From the NCBI GenBank assembly GCA_021808445.1, contig JAKBBP010000002.1, positions 62,001 to 126,000 of the forward strand: DNA of 64,000 nt, in the 5' to 3' direction. A model generated the notes under the pieces. It did not search any database, was not told the origin of the DNA, and saw nothing but the letters and a program-made list of their open reading frames with translations. Positions 31,601-39,111 of the stretch are shown in pieces (position 1 is the first letter of the stretch; each line of letters begins with the position of its first letter). The stretch comes from Pseudomonadota bacterium (GTDB lineage Bacteria > Pseudomonadota > Gammaproteobacteria > Burkholderiales > Burkholderiaceae_C). Made by a program: the position numbers and the translations under genes.

Positions 31601-31697
31601 TGGTCGAGCGAACGTGGGTCTCGCCCGGAGGCTGCGCCTGCGGGTCGTGCAGCGCTTCGCCGACGGAGAACACGCGGTTCCAGAGTTTGTCGATCAT
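28626..31697 (-). CDS. soeA: Molybdopterin oxidoreductase, probable sulfite dehydrogenase SoeA
   Basis: A 1023-residue enzyme of the DMSO reductase family. The N-terminal [4Fe-4S] cluster is bound by Cys34, Cys37 and Cys41 (CYMCACRC) and the later cysteine in GVICAKGSAG. Molybdopterin-binding segments include GTAEDHHSNPLK, PDTTYLERHD and DPVTGQAGWYDLRV. There is no Tat twin-arginine signal, unlike periplasmic DmsA, PhsA or thiosulfate reductases. This supports the cytoplasmic SoeABC sulfite dehydrogenase, which oxidises sulfite to sulfate and feeds the quinone pool. Another sulfur or metalloid substrate cannot be excluded. The start MIDKLWNRV has no clear ribosome site, but homology begins about residue 30. 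Confidence 0.75.
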   Translation of the reverse strand: MIDKLWNRVFSVGEALHDPQAQPPGETHVRSTTCYMCACRCGINVHVRDGEVRFIEGNPNHPLNKGVICAKGSAGIMKQVSPARLSRPLRRKPGSERGAGEFEPISWDEAFALLEQRLGHLRATDPKRFALFTGRDQMQALTGLFAREFGTPNYAAHGGFCSVNMAAGMIYTVGGSFWEFGGPDLERAKLFVMIGTAEDHHSNPLKTAISEFKRRGGRFVSINPVRTGYSAVADEWIPIRPGTDGALFMALLHLLLRRERFDLEFAARYTNAAQLVRVQAGHPQDGMLLRNPDADEGSPDAPLNFWWWDEAAQAPVPAWSEGARPTLWGHHTMPDGTPVATALQLLREQTEDCTPGWAAEITGIPAARIERLAEEMAHCALDQAWDEPQPWTDWWGREHATVRARPLAFHAMRGLAAHSNGFQTIRGLAVLMSLLGTIDVPGGFRHKPPYPKEIPPSVRTVSGWDQVRPNTPLPAAPLGWPTRPAELMVDEQGRPMRIDKAFSWEHPLAVHGLMHNVITNAWRGDPYPIDTLMIFMSNMAWNSSMNTQRVRRMLSDRDASGEYRIPFLVVADAFHSEMTAFADLVLPDTTYLERHDAMSMLDRPISEFDGAMDSVRVPVVPPLGECKPFQEVLIELASRLRFPSFTLPDGSRKYAGYPEFIVGYETAPGSGIGFLSGWRGADGSRSLKGEPNPRQWEQYASHDCVHLTHLPQAMRYMRGANRDYLRYAREQGWRKLDLPAVIAIYSDILQSFRLAARGEGEGRHPPQHLRDRVFEHFDPLPRWSPPLEQQVVDLEAFPLAAVTQRPMAMYHAWDSQNAWLRQIHGHNRLHLHPSTARAAGIEDGAWMWVESPWGKVRCLAQYSEAVEPGTVWTWNAIGKAAGMWGLEPGADESRRGFLLNHVITDELPGGHGPLSNSDPVTGQAGWYDLRVRIRPARADDTSADAEPARYASVHGEALHPVREDLQPLAAQRTWPSHEAPPAAPGQLRASGTARRILQYMAGARRRPETTREATTELEQRTQP

Positions 31698-31752
31698 GGC
31701 CGGGATGGGGGGATGCCGCGCAGACGGGGATTCCGCGGAGACGGTGCATGGC

Positions 31753-31781
31753 AATTTAGGAATCTTTTGTTCCGAAATCAA
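31753..31781 (-). promoter_or_regulatory. Candidate sigma-70 promoter for soeABC
   Basis: On the minus strand TTGATT (31776-31781), a 17-bp spacer and TAAATT (31753-31758), each with 4 of 6 matches, lie 56 bp upstream of soeA in an unusually AT-rich stretch. Confidence 0.4.
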
Positions 31782-31785
31782 ACGA

Positions 31786-34700
31786 ATGGTTTGTGTAATA
31801 TCGAACAAATTTTTCGATCGATCCCTGGCTACGGGCCTCTCGCTCCCTGAGGCGCCTACACTTCCTGGGCCTCGCCCGCAGTTCCCGAACCCTCGCCTTT
31901 CCCCCTTGCACGCCGAGTCCGCCCGCAAGCCCCATGCCAGCCCCGGCCTGCCGCCGCGCGGGCTGCTGGTCCTGCACGGCAATCGACTGGAAACCCTGCA
32001 CGAGCTGCTGCTGCAGTGCCAGCAGCGCTGGCCCCTGGCCCCGCTGCAGTCCGAGCTCGTGCTGGTCCAGAGCAACGGAGCCGGTGAGTGGTTCAAGGCC
32101 GCGCAGGCGCTGGCGCTGGGCATCAGCGCGGCCACGCGGGTGGAATTGCCTTCGCGCTTCGTGTGGCAGACCTGCCGCGCCGTGCTGGGCAGTGCCGAAC
32201 TCGGCGCACGCTCCCCGCTGGATCGTCAGGCCCTGGTCTGGCGCCTGCTGCCGCTGCTGCCGCGCATGGCGCACACTCCCGCCTTCGAGGCCATCGCGGC
32301 CTTCCTGGCCGATGGAGAGGCCTTGCGCATGCTGCAGCTGGCGCAGCGCCTGGCCGACTTGTACGACCAGTACCAGGTCTACCGTGCCGACTGGCTCGAA
32401 GCGTGGTCGCGCGGGGATGACGTGCTGATCGACGCGCTGGGGCGGCGCCGGGCCCTGCCGGCGGGTCAGCGCTGGCAGGCCTTGCTGTGGCGCGAGTTGC
32501 TGGAGGGCCTGGGGGCCCAGGCGCGCCTGCTGGTGCGCCCGCAGGTGCAGCACAGGGTGCTCGATCGCCTGCGCGCGGCTCCGGCGGGCAGCCTGCCGCT
32601 GCCGCCGCGAGTGAGCCTGTTCGGAGCGGCCGCGCTGGCGCCGGCCGTGCTGGATCTGCTGGTGGCGCTGTCGCGTCACGCGCAGGTGCTGATCGCCGTT
32701 CCCAACCCCTGTCGCTTCCACTGGGCCGACATCATCGAGGGGCGCGAGTTGCTGCGCGCGCCGCGCAGGCTGCTGCCCCTGCGCGAGGGGCGCGAGCTGG
32801 GCGCGGTACCCCTGCAGGCCATGCATGCGCATGCGCACCCCCTGCTCGCGGCCTGGGGGCGCCAGGGACGTGATTTCATGCGTCAGCTGGAGAACCACGA
32901 ACCCATGCCGGATCCGGCCGGCTCCGGCCCCCTCGAGTTGCCGCGCACGGATGTATTCGACGAGTCCGAGCCGCGCAGCCTGCTCGAGCATGTGCAGGCC
33001 GCGATCCGCGACCTGCTGCCGCTGTCCGAGCACGCCGCGCCGCCGATCCCCGCCGAGGACCTGTCCATCCAGTTTCACGTCGCGCACGCGGCGCTGCGAG
33101 AGGTCGAGGTGCTGCACGACCGGTTGCTGGAACTGCTGGCGCGCGATGCCGGCTCGCGCGAGGCCTTGCGTCCACGGGACATCGTGGTGATGGTTCCCGA
33201 TGTCGAGGTCTTCGCCCCCGCCGTGCGCGCGGTTTTCGGCCAGTACCCGCCCGGCGACCCGCGCCACATTCCCTTCGACATCGCCGACCTTCGACGCCGC
33301 AGTGGCAGCTCGCTGCTGCTGGCACTGGACTGGGTGCTGGGTATCGCGCGCCACCGCGCGGCCTTCAGCGAGATCTGCGACCTCCTGGACGTGCCGGGGA
33401 TCGCCGCGCGCTTCGGGCTCGACCCCGACGGACGCGCCTTGCTGCTGCGCTGGATGGCCGAATCGGGCGCGCGCTGGGGCCTGCATGCGCGGCAGCGCGC
33501 CAGCTTCGGGTTGCAGGCCTGCGGAGAACAGGGCAGCTGGGCTTTCGCGCTGCGTCGCATGTTGCTGGGCTATGCCAACGCGCAGACACCGGGCTGGCTG
33601 GGCATCGAGCCCCTGGGCGAAGTGGGCGGGCTCGACGCCGCGCTGGCCGGTTCCCTGCACGCCTTGCTCGAGGTGCTGCAGGGCTGGTGGGAGGCCTCGC
33701 GCCGGCCCGCCACGCCGGCCCGCTGGGCCCAGGCCTCGCGCGAACTGCTCGAAGCCCTGGTGCAGCCCGTGGACGAGTCCGAGCGCCAGGCGCTGGTCGC
33801 GATGGAGGAAGGCCTGGCCCAATGGCTGCAGGACTGTGCATGCGCCGGCTTTGACCGGGAGCTGCCGCTGGAGGTCTTCGCGCAGGCCTGGCTGGAGCGC
33901 ATCGATGACACCAGCGTGGCGGGGCGCTTTCTGGCCGGCGGCGTCACCTTCTGCAGTCTGCTGCCCCTGCGGGCCATTCCCTTCCAGGTCGTCTGCCTGC
34001 TGGGCATGAACGAGGACGCCTATCCGCGCAAGACCCAGCGCAGCGATTTTGACCTGATGGCCCTGCCGGGGCATGAGCGCCCGGGGGACCGTTCACGCCG
34101 CGACGACGACCGCTATCTCATGCTCGAGGCGCTGCTGGCCGCACGGCGGGTGCTGTACATCAGCTGGTGCGGGCGCAGTGCCCGGGACAACACCGAGCTG
34201 GCTCCCTCCGTGCTGGTGTCGCAGCTGCGCGATTACCTGGCCGCCGGTTTCGCCGCCGCGCAGCTCGGACCCGGCGAATCACCCGGCCAGGCATTGCTGC
34301 GCCAGCGCAGCACGGAGCATGCGCTGCAACCTTTCGGACGGCGCTATTTCGAGCCGGGGGGGCCGCGCACCTATGCCCGCGAGTGGTTCGCGCTGCACGT
34401 CGACGCTGCCGACGCGAGCCCAGGCGCATGGTCGCGACGAGAGGGCGAGCCGGAGGCGCCACCCGCGGCCACACTGGCCGAGCTCGGTTCCATGCTGCGC
34501 AATCCGGCGCGCCTGTATCTGCGCACGGCGCTCGGCGTGGCCTTCGACGAGGCGGAGTCACTGCCCGATGACGACGAGGTCTTCGAGCTGGGCGGCCTGG
34601 AGCGCCATCGCCTGCTGCAGGAACTGCTGCGCGATCCGCAGGCCCTGGCTGGCAGGGACATCGACGCGCTGCTGCGGGAACGCCTCCTTCGGGCCGCAGC

Positions 34701-35463
34701 CGCCGGGCGCCTTCCCCTGGGGGGGCCGGGCGAGCGGGTGGCCGAGCAATTGCGCCAGGAGCTCGCACCGCCCCTTCGCTGCTGGGCCGCGCTGGCCACG
34801 CGGTACCCGCGCGATGTTGCGCGCCTGGCCCTGCGTCTGGACCTGGAGGCGCAGGATGCGCCGGGCGACGCCGGACACGCCATCGCGCTGGACGACTGGA
34901 TCGACGGCTTGCGACAAGGCGCCGAGGGTTCCGATGGCACGGATGGCATGGATGGCACCGACGCGAGCGTTGCGCTGCGCCTGGAGCTGGGCGCATCCCG
35001 TCTGCTGCAGGGGCGTCAAGTGCGCGTGGAGCGGCTTCTGGGCACCTGGGTGCGCATGCTGGGCGCGGCGGCGGCGGGTCTGCGCAGCGAGGGCCTTGTG
35101 CTTGGCCCCGACGCCGCGCTGCACTGGTCGGCGCTGGATCCGGAGGCCGCGCGCGCGCGCCTGGCGGAGCTGCTGCATGCATGGCGCCTAGCGCGCGTGC
35201 AGCCATTGCCGTGGGCCCCGCGCAGCGCCGTCGAACACCTGCGGGGCAGGTCCGCACGCGCCGTCTACGAGGGTTCGCGCCATGCACGCGGAGAACGCGA
35301 GGATCCCTCCCTGGCGCGCCTGTATCCCGACTTCGACGCACTGTGCGCCGATGGGCGCTTCGAGACCTTCGCAGAGCAGCTGTTCCGGCCGGTGTGCGAT
35401 TGGGTGCAGGCGCAGGTGCGGGTGCTCGACACCGCGCAAACGCAGAGCGGCCTGCGCCGCTGA
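31786..35463 (+). CDS. recC: Exodeoxyribonuclease V gamma subunit RecC
   Basis: RecC recognises Chi and is part of RecBCD, which processes double-strand breaks. About 1225 residues are read from the ATG at 31786, but family homology starts only near residue 60 with LLVLHGNRLETLHELLLQC. The real start may be later, for example TTG at 31906. Diagnostic segments are SNGAGEWFKAAQALALG near the N-terminus, VVMVPDVEVFAPAVRAVF, GVTFCSLLPLRAIPFQVVCLLGMNEDAYPR (shortened here: FCSLLPLRAIPF) and QRSDFDLMA. The gene is divergent from soeA and 6 bp before recB. Confidence 0.87.
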   Translation: MVCVISNKFFDRSLATGLSLPEAPTLPGPRPQFPNPRLSPLHAESARKPHASPGLPPRGLLVLHGNRLETLHELLLQCQQRWPLAPLQSELVLVQSNGAGEWFKAAQALALGISAATRVELPSRFVWQTCRAVLGSAELGARSPLDRQALVWRLLPLLPRMAHTPAFEAIAAFLADGEALRMLQLAQRLADLYDQYQVYRADWLEAWSRGDDVLIDALGRRRALPAGQRWQALLWRELLEGLGAQARLLVRPQVQHRVLDRLRAAPAGSLPLPPRVSLFGAAALAPAVLDLLVALSRHAQVLIAVPNPCRFHWADIIEGRELLRAPRRLLPLREGRELGAVPLQAMHAHAHPLLAAWGRQGRDFMRQLENHEPMPDPAGSGPLELPRTDVFDESEPRSLLEHVQAAIRDLLPLSEHAAPPIPAEDLSIQFHVAHAALREVEVLHDRLLELLARDAGSREALRPRDIVVMVPDVEVFAPAVRAVFGQYPPGDPRHIPFDIADLRRRSGSSLLLALDWVLGIARHRAAFSEICDLLDVPGIAARFGLDPDGRALLLRWMAESGARWGLHARQRASFGLQACGEQGSWAFALRRMLLGYANAQTPGWLGIEPLGEVGGLDAALAGSLHALLEVLQGWWEASRRPATPARWAQASRELLEALVQPVDESERQALVAMEEGLAQWLQDCACAGFDRELPLEVFAQAWLERIDDTSVAGRFLAGGVTFCSLLPLRAIPFQVVCLLGMNEDAYPRKTQRSDFDLMALPGHERPGDRSRRDDDRYLMLEALLAARRVLYISWCGRSARDNTELAPSVLVSQLRDYLAAGFAAAQLGPGESPGQALLRQRSTEHALQPFGRRYFEPGGPRTYAREWFALHVDAADASPGAWSRREGEPEAPPAATLAELGSMLRNPARLYLRTALGVAFDEAESLPDDDEVFELGGLERHRLLQELLRDPQALAGRDIDALLRERLLRAAAAGRLPLGGPGERVAEQLRQELAPPLRCWAALATRYPRDVARLALRLDLEAQDAPGDAGHAIALDDWIDGLRQGAEGSDGTDGMDGTDASVALRLELGASRLLQGRQVRVERLLGTWVRMLGAAAAGLRSEGLVLGPDAALHWSALDPEAARARLAELLHAWRLARVQPLPWAPRSAVEHLRGRSARAVYEGSRHARGEREDPSLARLYPDFDALCADGRFETFAEQLFRPVCDWVQAQVRVLDTAQTQSGLRR
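31800..31818. promoter_or_regulatory. AT-rich inverted repeat between soeA and recC
   Basis: ATCGAA-N7-TTCGAT is a perfect palindrome in the AT-rich stretch (about 31750-31820) between the divergent soeA and recC genes, 19 bp upstream of the soeA -35 match. It may be an operator for soeABC; if recC really starts near 31906 it is entirely non-coding. Confidence 0.3.
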
Positions 35464-35469
35464 CGCCCC

Positions 35470-38400
35470 ATGTCGGAATCCGTCCATCCGCTCGATGCAC
35501 TGCGCCTGCCGCTGTGGGGCAGTCGCTTGATCGAGGCCAGCGCGGGCACCGGCAAGACCTGGACCATCGCGGCCTTGTACCTTCGCCTGGTGCTGGGCCA
35601 CGGGCAGCCTGGCAGCGCCTGGCGCGAGCCCCTGGCCCCCGCGCGCATCCTGGTGATGACCTTCACCCGCGCCGCCACGCAGGAGCTGCGCGAGCGCATC
35701 CGTGCCCGCCTGGCGCAGGCCGCCGCCTGTTTCCGGGGCGAGCTCGAGGCAGCCGAGGACGACACCCTGCTGCGCCAGCTGCTGGCCGAGGCCGGCGATG
35801 CCGCGGCGCGCGAGACCGCCGCATGGCGCCTCGCGCTCGCCGCCGACTCGATGGACGACGCCGCGGTGTTCACCATCGACGCCTGGTGCCAGCGCATGCT
35901 GCGCGAGCATGCTTTCGACAGCGGCAGCCTGTTCGACGAACAGCTCCTGCCCGACGACACCGAGCTGCGCCAGCGCGCGCTGCGCGATGTATGGCGTCGC
36001 GAGATCTATCCCCTGCGGGGCGAGGAATTGGCGGGTCTGCTGCGCCTGTGGCCCGATTACGCGGCATTCGAGGCGAGCGTGGGCGCGCGCGTCGGGCGGC
36101 GCGCTGCCAGCGGCATGGCGCGAGAGCTCGAGCAGGCCGGCGCGCTGGGGCCCGCCTGGCGCCGTGTCGACACGCGGCGCCGCGAGGCGCTGCGCGAGCT
36201 GCGCGAGGCCTGGCGCGGACGCCTGGGATCCATGCGCGCATGGATCGAGGCCCAGTGCTCCAGCGATTCGCCCTTTGGTGCAAACATGGTTTCCGTGGCG
36301 CGTCTCGCACCGTGGTTCGACGCCCTGGAGCGATGGGCAGGGGCGGACGACGCGCAGGCCGTGGATCTGGAGGACAAGGCCTGGCAGCGTCTTTGCGCGC
36401 AGGGCCTGCGCGCGGCGCTCAAGAAGGGCCGGCAGCTCGACATCCCCGATGCATTCGAGCAACTGGGTGCGCTGCGCGATCGTCTGCAGGCCCTGCCGCG
36501 CGCCGACGCCGAGTTGGGCGAACGTGCCTGCGCGGCCGTGGAACTGCGCCTGTTCGAGCTCAAGAGCCAGGCGCGCAGCTTCGGTTTCACCGACCTTCAG
36601 CTGCGCCTGGCGCAGGCGCTCGACGGCCCCGCCGGCGCTCGTCTGCGCGAACGCATCCGCGAGCAGTATCCGGTGGCGCTGCTGGATGAGTTCCAGGACA
36701 CCTCGGCGCTGCAATACCGTCTGTTCGACAGTCTGTACCGGGTGGCCGGCAATGACCCGCAGGCCGCCTTGCTGCTCATCGGCGATCCCAAGCAGTCGAT
36801 CTACGCCTTTCGCGGCGCCGACATCGACAGCTACATCCATGCGCGGCGAGCCACCACGGCAAGGCATTACGCGCTGGATACCAACTATCGATCCACGCAG
36901 GTCCTGGTACAGGCGGTCAACCGGCTGTTCGAGCAGGCCGACGAGCATCTGCCGGATGGGGCCTTCGGCTACCGCGGCGCCGGGGACGATCCCTTGCCCT
37001 TCGTGCCCGTGCGGGCACGCGGACGCGACCAGACCCTGTGCACGGCCGAGGGGGAACTGCCCGCGTTGTGGGTCGAGTACGACACCGAGCTGCGGAGCTC
37101 GACCGAGGCGCTGGGGGATTTCGCCCAGGCCTGCGCTGAACGCGTGGTCGCGCTGCTCGGCGATGCCCGATGCGGCCTTCGCGACGCGGCGGGCCTGGAG
37201 CGCCTGCGCCCGCGCGACATCGCCGTGCTGGTGCGGACCGGCGAGCAGGCGCAGCGGGTACGCGCCGAGCTGGGCCGCAGGCGGGTGGCCAGTGTCTACC
37301 TGAGCGAGCGCGAATCGGTATTCGCTAGTGTCGAGGCGCGCGACCTGCTGCGCTGGCTGAGGGCGGTGGCCGAGCCGCGGGACGCGGCTCTGGCACGCGC
37401 CGGTTTCGCCAATGCCAGCTTCGGGCTGGAGCTGCGGGAGCTGGAGGCCCTGGCGCGCGACGACGAGGTGTTCGAGCGCCATGCGCAGTTGCTGCTGGAT
37501 TTGCACGACATCTGGAGACAGCAGGGGGTCCTGCCCATGCTGCGAGCCAGTTTGCACCGTCTGGGCCTGGCCCGGCGCTGGCTGGGGGGCGACGGCGGGG
37601 AACGGCGCCTGACCAATATGCTGCACCTGGCCGAACTGCTGCAGCAGGCCAGTTCGGGGGTGGACGGCGAGCAGGCACTGGTGCGCTGGCTGGAGCAGGC
37701 GGTGGCCGGCCGCGCGGGTGCCGCCGACGAGCAGGAGCTCCGCCTGGAGAGCGAGGCCGAGCTGGTGCGCGTGGTCACCATCCACAAATCCAAGGGCCTG
37801 GAATACCCGGTGGTGTTGCTTCCGTTCGCCACGCATTTCCGTGCCGCCGACGAGGAAGACGAGCCGCAAGAGCAGGACGAGGCGGGGTCGGCGCCCGGCG
37901 GCGACGCCGATGCCCAGCGCCTTCGCGAGGACACGCGCCTGCTGTACGTGGCCCTGACCCGCGCGCGCCATGCGGTGTGGATGGGGGCGGCTGCGCTGCG
38001 CCACGGCAGGCAGTCGCAATGCCTGCTCGCGCGCAGCGCCCTGGGGCGCCTGCTCGGCGCGCAGCCGAACACCGAGGCCACGCAGCTCGAGTCCCTTCTG
38101 CGCTCGACCTGGGGCGCGCTGCCGCAGGTGCGTCTGCTGCCTCGGGGTGCGGTGCCGTCACCCACATGCCTGCGTGAGCGAGCCCGGGCCGTGGCGCTGC
38201 GCGAACCCGAGGTCTTCGAGGCGGACTTCGAGCGCGACTGGCAGATCGCGAGTTTCAGCGCTCTGTCGCGCAACCTGGCTCCGCTGCGCGCGGCCTTCGG
38301 GGCACGTCAGCATGAAGTCGACGACGTCCTGGAGCCGGCCCGGCAGGTCGCCGCGCGTGCCGGCGCGGTGCGCCACAGCTTCGCGCGCGGCGCCCGCGCC

Positions 38401-39111
38401 GGAAGTTTCCTGCATGAGCAACTGGCCTGGCTGGCCGAGCAGGGTTTCGCCGAGGACGCGACCACGCGCATGGCCTTCGTGCAGCGCTGCGCGCGCCAGG
38501 GCTGGGAGCCACAGGCCGAGGCCGCGTGGGAATGGCTGCAGCAGGTGGCGCGCACGCCGCTGCCGCCACTGCGCGCCAGTCTGCGCGACCTGCGCAGTTG
38601 TCTGGCGGAGATGGAATTCTGGTTCCCCGTGGACGCGGCCAGCGCGGCCGCGCTGGATCGCTTGTGCGCGCAGGCCTGGCTGGGACCGCGCGAGCGCGCG
38701 CGTCTGGACGAGCAGCGGCTGCATGGCCTGGTCATGGGGTTCGCCGACCTGGTGTTCGAGCATGAGGGGCGCTATTGGGTGCTGGACTACAAATCCAATG
38801 TCCTGGGCGAGCGCGACGCCGACTACCACGCGCAGGCCCTGGCAGGCGCGATGGCCGCGCACCGCTACGACGTGCAGGCCATGTTGTATCTGCTCGCGTT
38901 GCACCGTCTGCTGCGCCAGCGCCTGGGGGCCGCCTACGACCCCTCGCGCCAGCTCGGAGGCGCGTTGTGCCTGTTCCTGCGCGGCATCGAGGGGCCCGAG
39001 CGCGGCTGCTTCACGATGCCGGCCGACGCGCAGTGGCTGCAAGGGCTGGACCGCCTGCTGAGCCAGGGAGCATCCCCGGGGCAGCCGGGCACGGTGGGGA
39101 GCCGGCCATGA
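35470..39111 (+). CDS. recB: Exodeoxyribonuclease V beta subunit RecB (helicase-nuclease)
   Basis: A 1213-residue UvrD-type helicase and nuclease. Walker A is EASAGTGKTWTI (residues 18-29). Helicase motifs include ILVMTFTRAATQELRERI, VALLDEFQDTSALQY, LLIGDPKQSIYAFRGAD and VVTIHKSKGLEYPVV. The C-terminal nuclease domain has GFADLVF and the catalytic DYKSN. It is 6 bp after recC and overlaps recD by 4 bp (ATGA). The gene order recC-recB-recD with tight spacing indicates a single transcript. Confidence 0.95.
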   Translation: MSESVHPLDALRLPLWGSRLIEASAGTGKTWTIAALYLRLVLGHGQPGSAWREPLAPARILVMTFTRAATQELRERIRARLAQAAACFRGELEAAEDDTLLRQLLAEAGDAAARETAAWRLALAADSMDDAAVFTIDAWCQRMLREHAFDSGSLFDEQLLPDDTELRQRALRDVWRREIYPLRGEELAGLLRLWPDYAAFEASVGARVGRRAASGMARELEQAGALGPAWRRVDTRRREALRELREAWRGRLGSMRAWIEAQCSSDSPFGANMVSVARLAPWFDALERWAGADDAQAVDLEDKAWQRLCAQGLRAALKKGRQLDIPDAFEQLGALRDRLQALPRADAELGERACAAVELRLFELKSQARSFGFTDLQLRLAQALDGPAGARLRERIREQYPVALLDEFQDTSALQYRLFDSLYRVAGNDPQAALLLIGDPKQSIYAFRGADIDSYIHARRATTARHYALDTNYRSTQVLVQAVNRLFEQADEHLPDGAFGYRGAGDDPLPFVPVRARGRDQTLCTAEGELPALWVEYDTELRSSTEALGDFAQACAERVVALLGDARCGLRDAAGLERLRPRDIAVLVRTGEQAQRVRAELGRRRVASVYLSERESVFASVEARDLLRWLRAVAEPRDAALARAGFANASFGLELRELEALARDDEVFERHAQLLLDLHDIWRQQGVLPMLRASLHRLGLARRWLGGDGGERRLTNMLHLAELLQQASSGVDGEQALVRWLEQAVAGRAGAADEQELRLESEAELVRVVTIHKSKGLEYPVVLLPFATHFRAADEEDEPQEQDEAGSAPGGDADAQRLREDTRLLYVALTRARHAVWMGAAALRHGRQSQCLLARSALGRLLGAQPNTEATQLESLLRSTWGALPQVRLLPRGAVPSPTCLRERARAVALREPEVFEADFERDWQIASFSALSRNLAPLRAAFGARQHEVDDVLEPARQVAARAGAVRHSFARGARAGSFLHEQLAWLAEQGFAEDATTRMAFVQRCARQGWEPQAEAAWEWLQQVARTPLPPLRASLRDLRSCLAEMEFWFPVDAASAAALDRLCAQAWLGPRERARLDEQRLHGLVMGFADLVFEHEGRYWVLDYKSNVLGERDADYHAQALAGAMAAHRYDVQAMLYLLALHRLLRQRLGAAYDPSRQLGGALCLFLRGIEGPERGCFTMPADAQWLQGLDRLLSQGASPGQPGTVGSRP

